A DNA stretch of 64,000 bases. Origin: JAPPFW01 sp965231815 (GTDB taxonomy: Bacteria > Actinomycetota > Acidimicrobiia > Spongiisociales > Spongiisociaceae). Of this stretch, positions 46,567 through 55,665 are shown piece by piece. The stretch covers positions 2,170,001 to 2,234,000 of the forward strand of contig OZ246890.1 in the NCBI GenBank assembly GCA_965231815.1, read 5' to 3'. Position 1 is the first letter of the stretch, and each line of letters begins with the position of its first letter. The position numbers and the translations under genes were made by a program. A model generated the notes under the pieces. The model made no database searches. It was not told the DNA's origin and saw only the letters and a program-made list of their open reading frames with translations.

Positions 46567-47487
46567 GTGGGGACCAGATTGAGTAAGGGGTCAACCGTGT
46601 GGGAAGTTCCAGAGCCCAACTCGGTCCTTGATGTTCGTGTGGACGACGACACATACATCACTTTACGCCGCCACGGACGATCCTCAGGTCACCGTTTAGT
46701 CATTAGTCACGGTAATGGCCTTGCCGTAGATCTTTATCTGCCGTTCTGGTCGCTACTAGCGGATGACTACGACATCATCGTATATGACCTGAGAAACCAC
46801 GGATGGAACGAAACAGGACCGATAGAGAATCACAACATTCCTACCTTCGTCAAAGACCATGATCTAATCATGAGTACGATCGATGAACACTACGGAAAGA
46901 AGCCCAGAATCGGGATCTTCCACTCTGTTTCAGGCCTGATAAGTCTTCTATCTCCCGTTAGAGGCGGCGACTTTGCGGCGCGGGTACTACTCGATCCACC
47001 CTTGTGTCGACCTGGCAGGAGCTACGAGGACTTCGACATCGCTGCTACACGAACCGCGGCAATCGCACGTCGTCGTACGGATCGATTCCGCGGTCACGAT
47101 GAGTTCGTGGAGCTTATGAGCTATTTTCCGCTATTCCGTCACGTAAGACCCGAAGTACTTGATCTGATGGCAAGAACAATCCTCCGCAGAGAAGGTTCCG
47201 AACGAACCTATACACTTAGATGCCCACGCGACTACGAGGCGCAGATCATAGACTACGCCAGTTCATATTCGGTCCTAGTCGACTTCACCGAACTTGCCAG
47301 CCCCACCAAGGTCATAGGCGCCGATCCACTAGTACCGTACTCGTACTTACCGACGCTTGATCTCAGTGACATGCTGAGCGTTGATTACGATTTCCTGCCG
47401 GAAACTACCCACTTTCTTCCACTCGAGCAGCCGGAAGAATGTGCAGCGATAGTCCGAGACTTCATCGGCTCGGTCATTACCACGTAA
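46567..47487 (+). CDS. Alpha/beta-hydrolase fold protein
   Basis: A 306-residue hydrolase-fold protein. LVISHGNG is the oxyanion-hole strand, IFHSVSGLISLL near residue 117 carries the nucleophile Ser in an H-S-V-S context instead of the usual G-x-S-x-G, and THFLPLEQP near the C-terminus supplies the His. It may release or transfer the PKS product, replacing the missing thioesterase (inference from position). The start is uncertain: GTG 46567, TTG 46579 and GTG 46597 all fit. Its GC is visibly lower than its neighbours', suggesting transfer. Confidence 0.75.
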   Translation: MGTRLSKGSTVWEVPEPNSVLDVRVDDDTYITLRRHGRSSGHRLVISHGNGLAVDLYLPFWSLLADDYDIIVYDLRNHGWNETGPIENHNIPTFVKDHDLIMSTIDEHYGKKPRIGIFHSVSGLISLLSPVRGGDFAARVLLDPPLCRPGRSYEDFDIAATRTAAIARRRTDRFRGHDEFVELMSYFPLFRHVRPEVLDLMARTILRREGSERTYTLRCPRDYEAQIIDYASSYSVLVDFTELASPTKVIGADPLVPYSYLPTLDLSDMLSVDYDFLPETTHFLPLEQPEECAAIVRDFIGSVITT

Positions 47488-47522
47488 CCCTCCCGACGGG
47501 AGAGAGGATTACGAACTGTAGC

Positions 47523-47768
47523 CTAAGCTGCCTTGCCGTCCAGGAAGCCTACAACTTCATCCAGTGTCTTGAGGGAGGTGCATTCCTCGACGGTGAAGTC
47601 AACGCTGAACTCCTGAGACACGAGCTTGGCCAGAGCAACTATATCCAGCGAGGATACGCCGGCTTCGGTAAGGCTGATGTTCAGGTCATCTGGAATGTCC
47701 AAGGCTTGACCGTCCACCTCAATGTTGTCGTTGACCAGATTTACGAGTCGTTCTGCGGTGGATGCCAT
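47523..47768 (-). CDS. Free-standing acyl carrier protein
   Basis: An 81-residue acidic helical ACP. AGVSSLDIVALAKL near residue 40 holds the phosphopantetheine Ser, with Ser instead of Asp before it (SSL rather than DSL). ATG 47768 has an AGAGG site about 10 nt upstream; the longer frame adds a non-conserved tail. It converges on the hydrolase gene with a 35 nt gap. Because the PKS ends in a KS with no following ACP, this protein is a candidate in-trans acceptor (inference). Confidence 0.85.
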   Translation of the reverse strand: MASTAERLVNLVNDNIEVDGQALDIPDDLNISLTEAGVSSLDIVALAKLVSQEFSVDFTVEECTSLKTLDEVVGFLDGKAA

Positions 47769-48011
47769 TGATAATCGACCTCTCTGGTTGGCTTGCTGGT
47801 GAGACAGGTTGACGGTAGCCGTCCGGCATATCCAAGTCAACCATCCGAGCACCGCTGGGAACGCTCCTGTCGAGCGACCGGCGTTGCCGAGTGGGAGCCC
47901 GGCCGGAGCAGGATATGACTCGGATTGACCAGGTCTCGCGGCCAGAGCCCGGTTCGCGGTTACCGGGCCCTCGCCGACCGGTCCGACCTAGAAGTGGTGG
48001 ACCCCCGTTGG
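47769..48011. other. Intergenic region upstream of the acyl carrier protein
   Basis: About 240 bases upstream of the ACP gene with no further gene; together with the repeat that follows, 455 bases are non-coding. Nothing beyond the ribosome site near 47.78 kb is recognised. Confidence 0.5.
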
Positions 48012-48168
48012 GAGGGTGCTGAGCAATCCACCGGCGGCAGGCCCGAGCAATAGTCATTGTGCGGCACCCTCGAGGCCTCAGTTCTTCGTGCGGGGGCTTG
48101 TACCGGGTGAACAGGGGTGTGGGACATTGGCTTCTGACCAGGCACTACGGGCGCTTCCACAGTCCCGC
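48012..48168. repeat. Probable diverged CTAG-family mini-element
   Basis: Starts GAGGGTGCTGAGC like the 110-bp family, contains CTTCTGACCAGGCAC, and ends beside CTAG (48169-48172). It is longer (157 bp) and poorly conserved, and GAGGGTGC is also mirrored at 48066-48073 as GCACCCTC, so the outline is uncertain. At 48214-48227 a second signal follows, GAATCAGGG-CTAG, a lone IS1380-like end beside the permease stop. Confidence 0.4.
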
Positions 48169-48223
48169 CTAGTCGCGATCATGTGGTTGCCGTGGGTGTG
48201 TCTGGAAGCATGACGAATCAGGG

Positions 48224-49843
48224 CTAGAGCTTGTCGACGCGAACCGTGATGACATCCATCCCGTAGAACTTCTGGTGGCGGACCGAGGAGGCGTAGTGCC
48301 GCAGTAGGCGGAACGACATCTCGCGGTCGTCGAAGACCTCGCTCTGCTCGTCCAGATAGGCCAGGTGGTCCTCGATGTTCTCATTCACGAAGACGGCTAG
48401 GAACTCCATATCCACAGAGGAAGCAGCACCGCGCGCCTTGACGGTCAGCCGCGGTGCGGCGGCCGATTGGTGCTGGTTGCCGGGCTGTAGCAGGCAGAGG
48501 AGGGTCTCTTCACCCGCTGAGCACAACCGCTCCGCTGCCTCAGCGTCCCAGCCGTGCCGGGCGGCCAGGTCGCGGAGCATCCGGTAGATACCGGGCAGCG
48601 ACTCTGTTCCGAGCGGCCCTCGTATCCTCACCGGTCGCCGTCCGAGCAACTCCATCGACAACGTCATCAGGACTGCTACGAGTGCTCCCACCGTCATGCC
48701 CGTATCGAGCGAGGTGGCCCACGCTCCCGTGGACATCTGCCCGAAGAAGCCGTGGTACTCCACTCCCACACCGATCGAGAAGGCGAAGGCCACAACGAGA
48801 GTCTTTCGTTGGTCGAGGCCATCCTGCACGACGGTCCTCATACCTTCCACGAACAGCAGTCCCATCAGGAACAGTAAGTAGGCCCCCATGACCGGATTCG
48901 GAACCGCTATCAGAACCGCGGTGACTTTCGGTAGAAACGCAAGCACCACGAGGATTATCCCGACTCCATAACCGACGCTTCGGGCCGCGACCCCTGTGAG
49001 GTTGATGATCGCGGCGCTGGATGCCGAGTAGACCGTGGTGGGCGGCGTACCGGCAACTCCCGACAGCAGCACTCCTGCTGCGTTGGTGTTGAGGACGCCC
49101 TGTATCACCCGATAGTCGGTCGTTCCCGGTCGTTTATTCGACACCTGCTGGATGACGACGCCGTCGCCGACGATCTTGATGCCGAGGACGACGCTCAGGA
49201 TCACGAAGGCCGGGAGGAGCGCCCAGAATTCGGTACCCGGCGCCGGCGCGAGTCCCGGAAGTCGGGTGTCTGGGAGACCTAACCAGGATGCGTCGACGAC
49301 GCGCTGCATGTCGTATAGCCCGAACGGAACAGAGATCGCACAACCTGCCGCGATCCCGATGAGCGAGGTCCAGATCCTCCATGTGCCCCGGGCGAGAAGC
49401 ACCATGGCCGCGGTCACTACCAGCGTTACGGTGGCTACCAGGGGGCCGGCAACCGGCGAGGCCCCTTCGGGCACCTCCTGGAACCGGTCGAACGCCAGTG
49501 GGAGAACCGAGACAACGATCAGCATCAGGACTGTTCCCGAGACGACCGGTGTGACAATCCGGCGCAACGTGGGTAGCCATCCGGCAAGGGCGAACTGGCA
49601 GACGGCCGCGACGACGGTGAGGGTTGCGAGCATGGCAGGACCGCCGGCCTCCAGAGCTATCAACGAGATGGCTACGTATGACGGAGTGGCACATGTGATG
49701 AGTAGATGGCCGGCGCCCAGCCGACCGGCGCGTCCGGACTGCATGGCGGTGGCCAGACCACCGATCACCAGAGCGGCGAAGACCGCCCACTCAAGGTATG
49801 AATCTCCCTGTCGAGCGGAGCGAACCGTGACGGCGACGATCAC
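48224..49843 (-). CDS. NCS2 nucleobase permease fused to ATP-binding regulatory domain
   Basis: An NCS2 (xanthine/uracil) type permease of about ten or more membrane helices (to about residue 415) with SGVAGTPPTTVYSASSAAI and IAVPNPVMGAYLLFLMG, followed by about 120 residues resembling a GHKL/HATPase anti-sigma-type domain (LCSAGEETLLCLL, MSFRLLRHYASSVRHQ). Such a fusion suggests nucleobase-linked signalling (inference). GTG 49843 is only the first canonical start: the conserved opening PPLVSFSVALQSVILVLAP continues upstream in frame to about 49980 without ATG, GTG or TTG, so the true start is unclear. The TAG stop lies in a CTAG bordering an IS1380-like end. Confidence 0.8.
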   Translation of the reverse strand: MIVAVTVRSARQGDSYLEWAVFAALVIGGLATAMQSGRAGRLGAGHLLITCATPSYVAISLIALEAGGPAMLATLTVVAAVCQFALAGWLPTLRRIVTPVVSGTVLMLIVVSVLPLAFDRFQEVPEGASPVAGPLVATVTLVVTAAMVLLARGTWRIWTSLIGIAAGCAISVPFGLYDMQRVVDASWLGLPDTRLPGLAPAPGTEFWALLPAFVILSVVLGIKIVGDGVVIQQVSNKRPGTTDYRVIQGVLNTNAAGVLLSGVAGTPPTTVYSASSAAIINLTGVAARSVGYGVGIILVVLAFLPKVTAVLIAVPNPVMGAYLLFLMGLLFVEGMRTVVQDGLDQRKTLVVAFAFSIGVGVEYHGFFGQMSTGAWATSLDTGMTVGALVAVLMTLSMELLGRRPVRIRGPLGTESLPGIYRMLRDLAARHGWDAEAAERLCSAGEETLLCLLQPGNQHQSAAAPRLTVKARGAASSVDMEFLAVFVNENIEDHLAYLDEQSEVFDDREMSFRLLRHYASSVRHQKFYGMDVITVRVDKL

Positions 49844-50199
49844 GACGGTGGGCGCTAGTACGAGGATGACCGACTGCAGGGCGACACTGAACGAAACGAG
49901 GGGTGGGCACCTATCGTCCGGTTCGTAGCGTATATGGTCGTTGACTCGGGCCGTTTGTATACCCCTACTAGCTCGTCCGGCCCAAACTAGTTAGTGCGTG
50001 GTCGGTCTGCGTTGCGGGCGCCGTGCTCTGGACCGCCATCGACGCCTCTGGCTGCGTCCTACCTCCTCAACGTACCCTGCGGGCCGGTGAAGAAGGCCGG
50101 TCTCCGGTGCTCCGTTTGGTAGCCTCGGATCGTCCCCGGGACGTCATTCGAGAGGGGCAAGCGCTGACCGCCGTAGCCTATTCAGAACAATCTCCGGCC

Positions 50200-52035
50200 A
50201 TGGTGTCTGGGTTCGAGACACTCCCGGTGCTCGTCAGGGAGCGAGCGCGCGCGAATGCCGACTCGGTGGCGATGCGTGAGAAGCGGTACGGGATATGGCG
50301 GGAGATCACCTGGGGACGCTACTGGGAAGAGATCCTGCTGGCTGCGCACGGATTGCTGGCCCTCGGTGTCGAAGCCGGTGACAGGGTGTCCATACATTCG
50401 GAGGATCGCCCGGAATGGTTGATCCTGGACATGGCAACCATGGCTGTGCGGGGAATAACAGTGGGTCTGTATCCGACCAATCCTGCGGCGGAGGTGCAGT
50501 ACCTTCTCTCGGACTCGGGGGCGCGTTTCCACCTAGCGGAGGACCAGGAGCAGGCGGACAAACTGGTGGAAGTTCTCGAAACCCTTCCCGGACTCGAGAA
50601 GATCATCCATCTGGAACCACGAGGGTTCCGTGCCTACCGGGACGACTCCAGGTTTGTCCTCTGGAAGGAGTTCCTCGAGGCAGGGCGCAGGCACAGGGCC
50701 GATAACCCCGGCGCGGTCGAGGCGCGGATGCAGGAAGCCCGCGCCGAAGACGTGATCACCCTGGTGTACACATCCGGTACGACCGGACCTCCGAAGGGGG
50801 CGATGCTGGACAACGCCAACATGGCGTACTGTGTCGAGGTGCTCATCAAGCACGGGGAGCGAATGCCGGATGGGGTACCCCCGGGGCCTGCCGACCAGAT
50901 ACTCACCTACCTTCCGCTCTGCCATGTGGCGGAGCGGATCTTCTCGACCTGGACATCGGCGGCAATGGGCGCCGCGCTCAATTTCGCCGAGTCCATCGAG
51001 ACCGTTCCCGAGAACCTTAGGGAGGTGCAACCCACCCTTTTCTTCTCCGTTCCTCGCATATGGGAGAAGCTCTACGCGTCGATTCTGATAAAGACCAACG
51101 ACGCGACCAGGTTGAAGCGGCTCTGCATGGCGTTCGGCCTTGCGGTGGCGAGAGTGATCGGACGGAAGCGGATCCGGAACGGCGGGCGCCACACTCCAAT
51201 CAGCAGGCTTCTCTTTGCCATCGGGTATCCGCTGGTGTTCCGGCCCGCAAAGGAGAGGATCGGGCTGCGCCGGTGCCGTTGGGCCTGCACGGGGGCTGCC
51301 CCCGTCGCCCCTGAGGTAATCGAGTTCTTCCAGGGTCTGGGAGTAAACCTCTACGAGTTGTACGGGATGACCGAGAACGCCGCCGTGGCTACCAACAACT
51401 TTCCGGGGCGTATGAAGCTGGGCACCGTGGGTGAGCCCTATCCGGGTATCGGCCTGCGGATCAATCCGGCGACGGGTGAGATACAGACGCGTCATCCAGG
51501 AGTGTTCAAGGGGTACTGGAACGACCCGACCAACACAGAGGAGGCCTTCACCGCAGACGGATGGCTCCGCACCGGGGACGTGGGGGAGTGGATCGACGGT
51601 ACTCACGTCCGGATCGTGGACCGGATCAAGGACATAATCATCACGTCGGGCGGCAAGAACATCTCCCCGTCAGAGATCGAGAACAGCCTCAAGACCTCTC
51701 CCTACGTGAAAGAGGCGATGGTGATAGGCGACCGCAGGAAATACCTCACCGCTCTGATCGGTCTCGAGTTCGACACGGTGGGGGATTGGGCGACACGACA
51801 GGGCATCCCGTACACGACCTACCGGGACTTGGGGGAGAAGCCCGAGGTCGTCAGGCTGATGCAGAGAGTGGTGGACCGCACGAACGGCAGGTTCGCCCGG
51901 GTCGAGAACATCAGGAAGTTCCGCTTGATCCCGAAGGAACTCGACCACGAGGATGGTGAGTTGACCGCCACCCAGAAGCTGAAGAGGGCGGCGATGGAAG
52001 ACATGTTCAAGGATCTGATCAATGACATGTACTAG
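50200..52035 (+). CDS. Long-chain acyl-CoA ligase, FadD-like
   Basis: AMP-forming ligase of 611 residues that activates fatty acids to acyl-CoA. The P-loop VYTSGTTGPPKGA lies near residue 187, LYELYGMTENAA near residue 385, GWLRTGDVGEW near residue 455, and KDIIITSGGKNISPSEIE near residue 477 precedes the C-terminal lysine region. ATG 50200 (VSGFETLPVLVRERA) fits homologues; the frame continues upstream to 50023 without homology. The stop TAG falls in the CTAG at which a mini-element entered. Acyl-CoA ligases of this sort often precede liv transporter genes, as here. Confidence 0.92.
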   Translation: MVSGFETLPVLVRERARANADSVAMREKRYGIWREITWGRYWEEILLAAHGLLALGVEAGDRVSIHSEDRPEWLILDMATMAVRGITVGLYPTNPAAEVQYLLSDSGARFHLAEDQEQADKLVEVLETLPGLEKIIHLEPRGFRAYRDDSRFVLWKEFLEAGRRHRADNPGAVEARMQEARAEDVITLVYTSGTTGPPKGAMLDNANMAYCVEVLIKHGERMPDGVPPGPADQILTYLPLCHVAERIFSTWTSAAMGAALNFAESIETVPENLREVQPTLFFSVPRIWEKLYASILIKTNDATRLKRLCMAFGLAVARVIGRKRIRNGGRHTPISRLLFAIGYPLVFRPAKERIGLRRCRWACTGAAPVAPEVIEFFQGLGVNLYELYGMTENAAVATNNFPGRMKLGTVGEPYPGIGLRINPATGEIQTRHPGVFKGYWNDPTNTEEAFTADGWLRTGDVGEWIDGTHVRIVDRIKDIIITSGGKNISPSEIENSLKTSPYVKEAMVIGDRRKYLTALIGLEFDTVGDWATRQGIPYTTYRDLGEKPEVVRLMQRVVDRTNGRFARVENIRKFRLIPKELDHEDGELTATQKLKRAAMEDMFKDLINDMY

Positions 52036-52145
52036 GAGAGTGCTGAGAAACCCCGTACAAAGGGGTTCAGCCGCTAACCCGCAACCATCTGACCAGGCGC
52101 TTTACCAACCACCGAACCCCGAAAGATTCGTTTTTCAGGACTCTC
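52036..52145. repeat. 110-bp CTAG-family mini-element, copy A
   Basis: A 110 bp unit between CTAG copies (52032-52035 and 52146-52149). The ends GAGAGTGCTGAGAAAC and, inverted, GAGAGTCCTGAAAAAC match at 14 of 16 positions. The inside holds the hairpin AACCCCGTACAAAGGGGTT. It has no coding capacity. Its left CTAG provides the stop of the acyl-CoA ligase gene. Confidence 0.88.
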
Positions 52146-52149
52146 CTAG

Positions 52150-52259
52150 GAGGGTGCTGAGAAACCCCGTACAAAGGGGTTCAGCCATTAACCCGCGACT
52201 CTCTGACCAGGCGGTTTGCCGATCACCGAACCCCGAAAGATTCGTTTTTCAGGACCCGA
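52150..52259. repeat. 110-bp CTAG-family mini-element, copy B
   Basis: Exactly 110 bp, in tandem and same orientation as copy A, sharing the CTAG between them and bordered by CTAG at 52260-52263. It is nearly identical to copy A outside about 15 positions. The tandem arrangement CTAG-A-CTAG-B-CTAG indicates that the second element entered the target duplicate of the first. Confidence 0.88.
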
Positions 52260-52413
52260 CTAGTGGTCCGTCCGATCCGTTACGCCCATCCTTGACGGCG
52301 AGAGCGCAGCTCCTACAGCGAGGAGTTCGTCGGCATGCAACCCCTCCCGGCCTTGTTCTAGAATACCCCGCCCGGCCTAGCGCTGAGAGATCTGCGTTCT
52401 GGAGAGCTTGCCG

Positions 52414-53385
52414 ATGACGGGCGTCGCTCTTTCGCTCGGGTTGGTGGCCCAGACCGGGCCGAGCCAGTTCTTGGGGACCATCGTCAACGGTCTCTCGCTC
52501 GGCGCCGTCTACGCGTTGCTGGCGATGGGGTTCGTGATCATTTTCAAGGCGACCCAGGTCGTCAACTTCGCTCATGGGGCCATGTCAACCCTCGGTGCTT
52601 ACTTCACCGCGGTGGTGGCGGTCGATCTGAACTTCCCGGGTCGCTACCTGCAGGTGTCCCCGTTGTTGGACTGGCTGGTTTCGGTGCTGGTCGCCCTCGC
52701 CCTTTCGGCTCTGGTCGGCATGCTTCTCGAGAGGCTCTTCGTGCGACCTATGGTGGGCGAGGAGTTATTCTCGCTGGCCATCGTCACCCTCGGCATGCAC
52801 ATCATCCTGCTCACGGTCGTGACGGATCTCATCGGACCCGACCCCCGGTCGATGGCTGATCCCTGGGGGGATTCCAGGGTCGACTTAGGCTCGGTGGTCA
52901 TTCCCGAGACGGAGATTGCCCAGTTCGTGGTGGCGGTAGCTCTGATGGCCCTGGTGGTTCTCTTCTTCCGGACGCGCACGGGTGTGGCGATGCGCGCCAC
53001 GGCGTTTGATCAGGAAGCGGCACGCGCCCAGGGGATCAACGTGGGAAGGATCTTCGCCATCGCATGGGCGATCGGGGCCGTTCTTGCGGCGGTTGGCGGC
53101 ATCTTCGGCTCGGTCTATCCCCGTCGCGTCGGGGTCTTTCCCGATACAGCCCTTCTGGCGATGAGAGCGTTCCCGGCCATCATTCTGGGTGGCCTTGATT
53201 CAGTCGGTGGGGCGGTCCTAGGGGGGATGATCGTCGGTCTGGCCGAGGCGGCGGCAGGAAGTTACCTTACCCAGCCCCTGTTCGGAGTCGGTTTCAGCGG
53301 CATCATGCCCTACCTTCTGATGTTAGGCGTCCTGTTCGTCCGCCCCTATGGGCTTTTCGGTACCGGGGAGGTTAGACGGGTATGA
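52414..53385 (+). CDS. livH: Branched-chain-amino-acid-type ABC permease LivH
   Basis: Inner-membrane permease of 323 residues with about eight helices. GLSLGAVYALLAMGFVIIFKATQVVNFAHGAM near the start is the LivH signature region, and AFPAIILGGLDSVGGAVLGG near residue 255 is the conserved coupling segment. ATG 52414 is preferred to the TTG six bases earlier. It overlaps livM by 4 nt (ATGA). The substrate may be an amino acid, an amide or urea-like compound. Confidence 0.92.
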   Translation: MTGVALSLGLVAQTGPSQFLGTIVNGLSLGAVYALLAMGFVIIFKATQVVNFAHGAMSTLGAYFTAVVAVDLNFPGRYLQVSPLLDWLVSVLVALALSALVGMLLERLFVRPMVGEELFSLAIVTLGMHIILLTVVTDLIGPDPRSMADPWGDSRVDLGSVVIPETEIAQFVVAVALMALVVLFFRTRTGVAMRATAFDQEAARAQGINVGRIFAIAWAIGAVLAAVGGIFGSVYPRRVGVFPDTALLAMRAFPAIILGGLDSVGGAVLGGMIVGLAEAAAGSYLTQPLFGVGFSGIMPYLLMLGVLFVRPYGLFGTGEVRRV

Positions 53386-54623
53386 GGGGCCGCCCCCTCC
53401 TGCACACTTCCTACGGTGGCGACCAGTCCCTCATGCCGACGGCCACCAAGAAGACCGTTCTGGGTGTCTTCCTAGCCCTCGTGGCGCTGGCTCCGCTCGC
53501 CAACCGGATCCCCCTGTATCCCGACTTCCTGGGCGACAACGACTGGATGAAGCTCCTGTCCCACGTTGCCATCTTCGGGATCGGAGCCCTGGGAATAAAC
53601 CTGCTCACCGGCGTGGCCGGCCAGGTGTCCCTGGGTCATGCCTTTTTCATGGGCCTCGGCGCCTACGTCGCCGCAGTGTTCGGTGGATCCCCAGGCGACC
53701 TGTGGGGGTTGGGATTGCCGATGTGGATATGGTTGCCGATGGCCGGGATCGTCCCTGCGCTGATCGGTCTCCTCGTAGGTCCCGCCGCGGTCCGGGTGAG
53801 AGGTCTCTACCTGGCATTCGCCACTCTCGCCCTCGTCTTCATCGGGGAATGGGCGTGGCGCAACCTGACCTTCATTTCAGGAGGCTCCTTCTCAGGCCGT
53901 AGCTTTCCGGACTTCCAGTGGAGGTGGTGGAAAGAAGAGGAACCGCTTCTGGACTTCACGGCCGACTCGGTGTGGCTGGGTTTCGAGATCAGCGAGGAGG
54001 CCAAGGTCTACCTCATGCTGGTGGCGTTCCTGGCGCTCGCCACGCTGGTGGCCAAGAATCTGCAGCGAACCCGCACCGGTCGAGCCTTCCAGGCAATACG
54101 CGACCGTGACATCGCGGCCGAGGTGATGGGGGTCAACGAGTTCCGCTACAAGTTGACGGCCTTCGGGATATCCTCCGGCTTTGCAGGTGTCGCAGGCGCC
54201 TTGTTCGCTTCGTTCGTCGGTCGCCAGATTCCCGAGACCTGGGATCTTTTCCTATCAGTGGAGTTCCTCGCCGTCATCCTCATCGGTGGGGCGGGTACCG
54301 TGTCGGGAACGCTGATGGGATCGGCGTTTGTCGTGATTCTTCCCCGTCTGGTCCAGGACTCGACAGAAGCTTTGAAGCGGCTCATCGAGACCGGCGATGG
54401 AACCCTGGCCGCTATTGCCGACGTGGTGGTAGCGGTGTCCGCTGATGACTCCGGAATCGTCCATACGCTTCCCGGGGTTGGTCCCGGCCTCTCGGTATTC
54501 CAGCTCAACCAGGTCCTATTCGGTCTGCTGATAATCCTCTTCATGATCTTCGAGCCACTGGGCCTGTACGGTATCTGGGTACGGATAAGGAACTACTGGA
54601 AGACATGGCCGTTCACGTACTGA
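53382..54623 (+). CDS. livM: Branched-chain-amino-acid-type ABC permease LivM
   Basis: Second permease subunit, 413 residues. LGINLLTGVAGQVSLGHAFFMGLGAY near residue 70 and AFRYKLTAFGISSGFAGVAGAL-like sequence near residue 255 are LivM marks, along with VLIGGAGTVSGTLMGSAF. A large insert near residues 170-205 and the stretch with VVAVSADDSG near residue 350 make it longer than typical. The start could be 53382 (coupled to livH) or ATG 53433. Confidence 0.92.
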   Translation: MRGRPLLHTSYGGDQSLMPTATKKTVLGVFLALVALAPLANRIPLYPDFLGDNDWMKLLSHVAIFGIGALGINLLTGVAGQVSLGHAFFMGLGAYVAAVFGGSPGDLWGLGLPMWIWLPMAGIVPALIGLLVGPAAVRVRGLYLAFATLALVFIGEWAWRNLTFISGGSFSGRSFPDFQWRWWKEEEPLLDFTADSVWLGFEISEEAKVYLMLVAFLALATLVAKNLQRTRTGRAFQAIRDRDIAAEVMGVNEFRYKLTAFGISSGFAGVAGALFASFVGRQIPETWDLFLSVEFLAVILIGGAGTVSGTLMGSAFVVILPRLVQDSTEALKRLIETGDGTLAAIADVVVAVSADDSGIVHTLPGVGPGLSVFQLNQVLFGLLIILFMIFEPLGLYGIWVRIRNYWKTWPFTY

Positions 54624-54683
54624 AGCAGAGAATGTGAACAGGACGAAGTTGTTACGTAGCAAACAAGGATCGAGCACAGGGCT

Positions 54684-54884
54684 ATGCGCATGAGAACCGG
54701 ATACGGATGCTTCACGCTGATGCCTGCCCCGGATGTTGCGGCTGCATACTCGAGCGGGGACATGACCCAGGCCGGTGTTGCGGCGGTAGCGAAGAGCGTC
54801 GAGGAACTGGACTATGGAGGGATCGCCCCCGAAGACATTCGTGCTTATGATCACCGGAGGGTTGGTCGGGTGAGCAGTGCTTGA
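54684..54884 (+). pseudogene. Relic of a LivK-type binding protein
   Basis: A 66-codon open frame between livM and livF contains AAYSSGDMTQAGVAAVAKSV-EELDYGGIAPED, which lines up with the C-terminal part of the intact binding protein at 56935-58416 (AYEAGDLTQGGVLAAAKSIEALDFDGVAPTE). No signal peptide or N-terminal domain precedes it. A second livK gene has been deleted down to this remnant, which overlaps the livF start by 8 nt. Confidence 0.75.
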
Positions 54885-55665
54885 GGTGTCGAATCTGGAG
54901 GTCGTTTACAACGACGTTGTCAGGGTGCTCAAAGGTATCTCCCTGGAGGCTCCTGATGCCCGGATAGTTGCCCTGCTCGGGGCGAACGGGGCAGGCAAGA
55001 CCACCACCGCCCGAGCGATCACCGGCTTGCTGGATGTTCACGAGGGCGAGATCACCAAGGGGTCCATCACCTTCGAGGGTCGGGACATCACCCGGACGTT
55101 GCCGTCGGCGCGGGTACGGATGGGGATCAGCCAGGTAATGGAGGGGCGCCGCATATTCGTCGAGATGACGGTGGCGGATAACCTTGTGGCCGGGGCCTAC
55201 ACGGTCCGCGATCGGGCGGAGGCTCGGGCTGCTTTCGACCGGGTCATGGGCCTTTTCCCTGTCCTTGCCGGGCGGAGGAACCAGGTTGCCGGTTATCTGT
55301 CGGGAGGCGAGCAGCAAATGCTGGCGATCGGTCGAGCCCTGATGCAGTCACCTAGGCTGATGATCCTCGACGAACCCTCGCTCGGTCTCGCGCCCCGGTT
55401 GGTTGAGCAGATGGCCGAGATCATCGTCGCGATCAACGAGCAGGGGACTGCTGTCCTGCTCATCGAGCAGAACGCGCACATGGCTCTCTCCGTTGCCCAT
55501 CACGGATACGTCATGGAGACCGGCACGATAGTTATGGACGACGACCCCGGCACCCTCATTCGGGATGAGGACGTTCAAGAGTTCTACCTTGGTCTGCGGG
55601 CCGGTGAGCGCAAATCCTTCCGGGACGTCAAGCACTACAAGCGACGCAAGCGATGGTTGTCGTGA
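54877..55665 (+). CDS. livF: ABC transporter ATP-binding protein LivF
   Basis: 262-residue ATPase: Walker A LLGANGAGKTTT near residue 33, Q-loop GISQVMEGRRIF, signature YLSGGEQQMLAIGRAL near residue 145, Walker B LMILDEPSLGLAP and the H-loop in LLIEQNAHMAL. VMEGRRIF in the Q-loop region is typical of LivF. GTG 54877 begins LEVSNLEVVYNDV. The 3' end overlaps livG by 13 nt; a basic tail (HYKRRKRW) extends beyond the usual length. Confidence 0.93.
   Translation: MLEVSNLEVVYNDVVRVLKGISLEAPDARIVALLGANGAGKTTTARAITGLLDVHEGEITKGSITFEGRDITRTLPSARVRMGISQVMEGRRIFVEMTVADNLVAGAYTVRDRAEARAAFDRVMGLFPVLAGRRNQVAGYLSGGEQQMLAIGRALMQSPRLMILDEPSLGLAPRLVEQMAEIIVAINEQGTAVLLIEQNAHMALSVAHHGYVMETGTIVMDDDPGTLIRDEDVQEFYLGLRAGERKSFRDVKHYKRRKRWLS

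Noticed and set aside
52036..52259. Tandem 110-bp units as a CRISPR array
   Set aside because: Only two units are adjacent, the whole 110 bp is repeated with inverted ends and CTAG borders, and there are no short repeats with unique spacers or cas genes.
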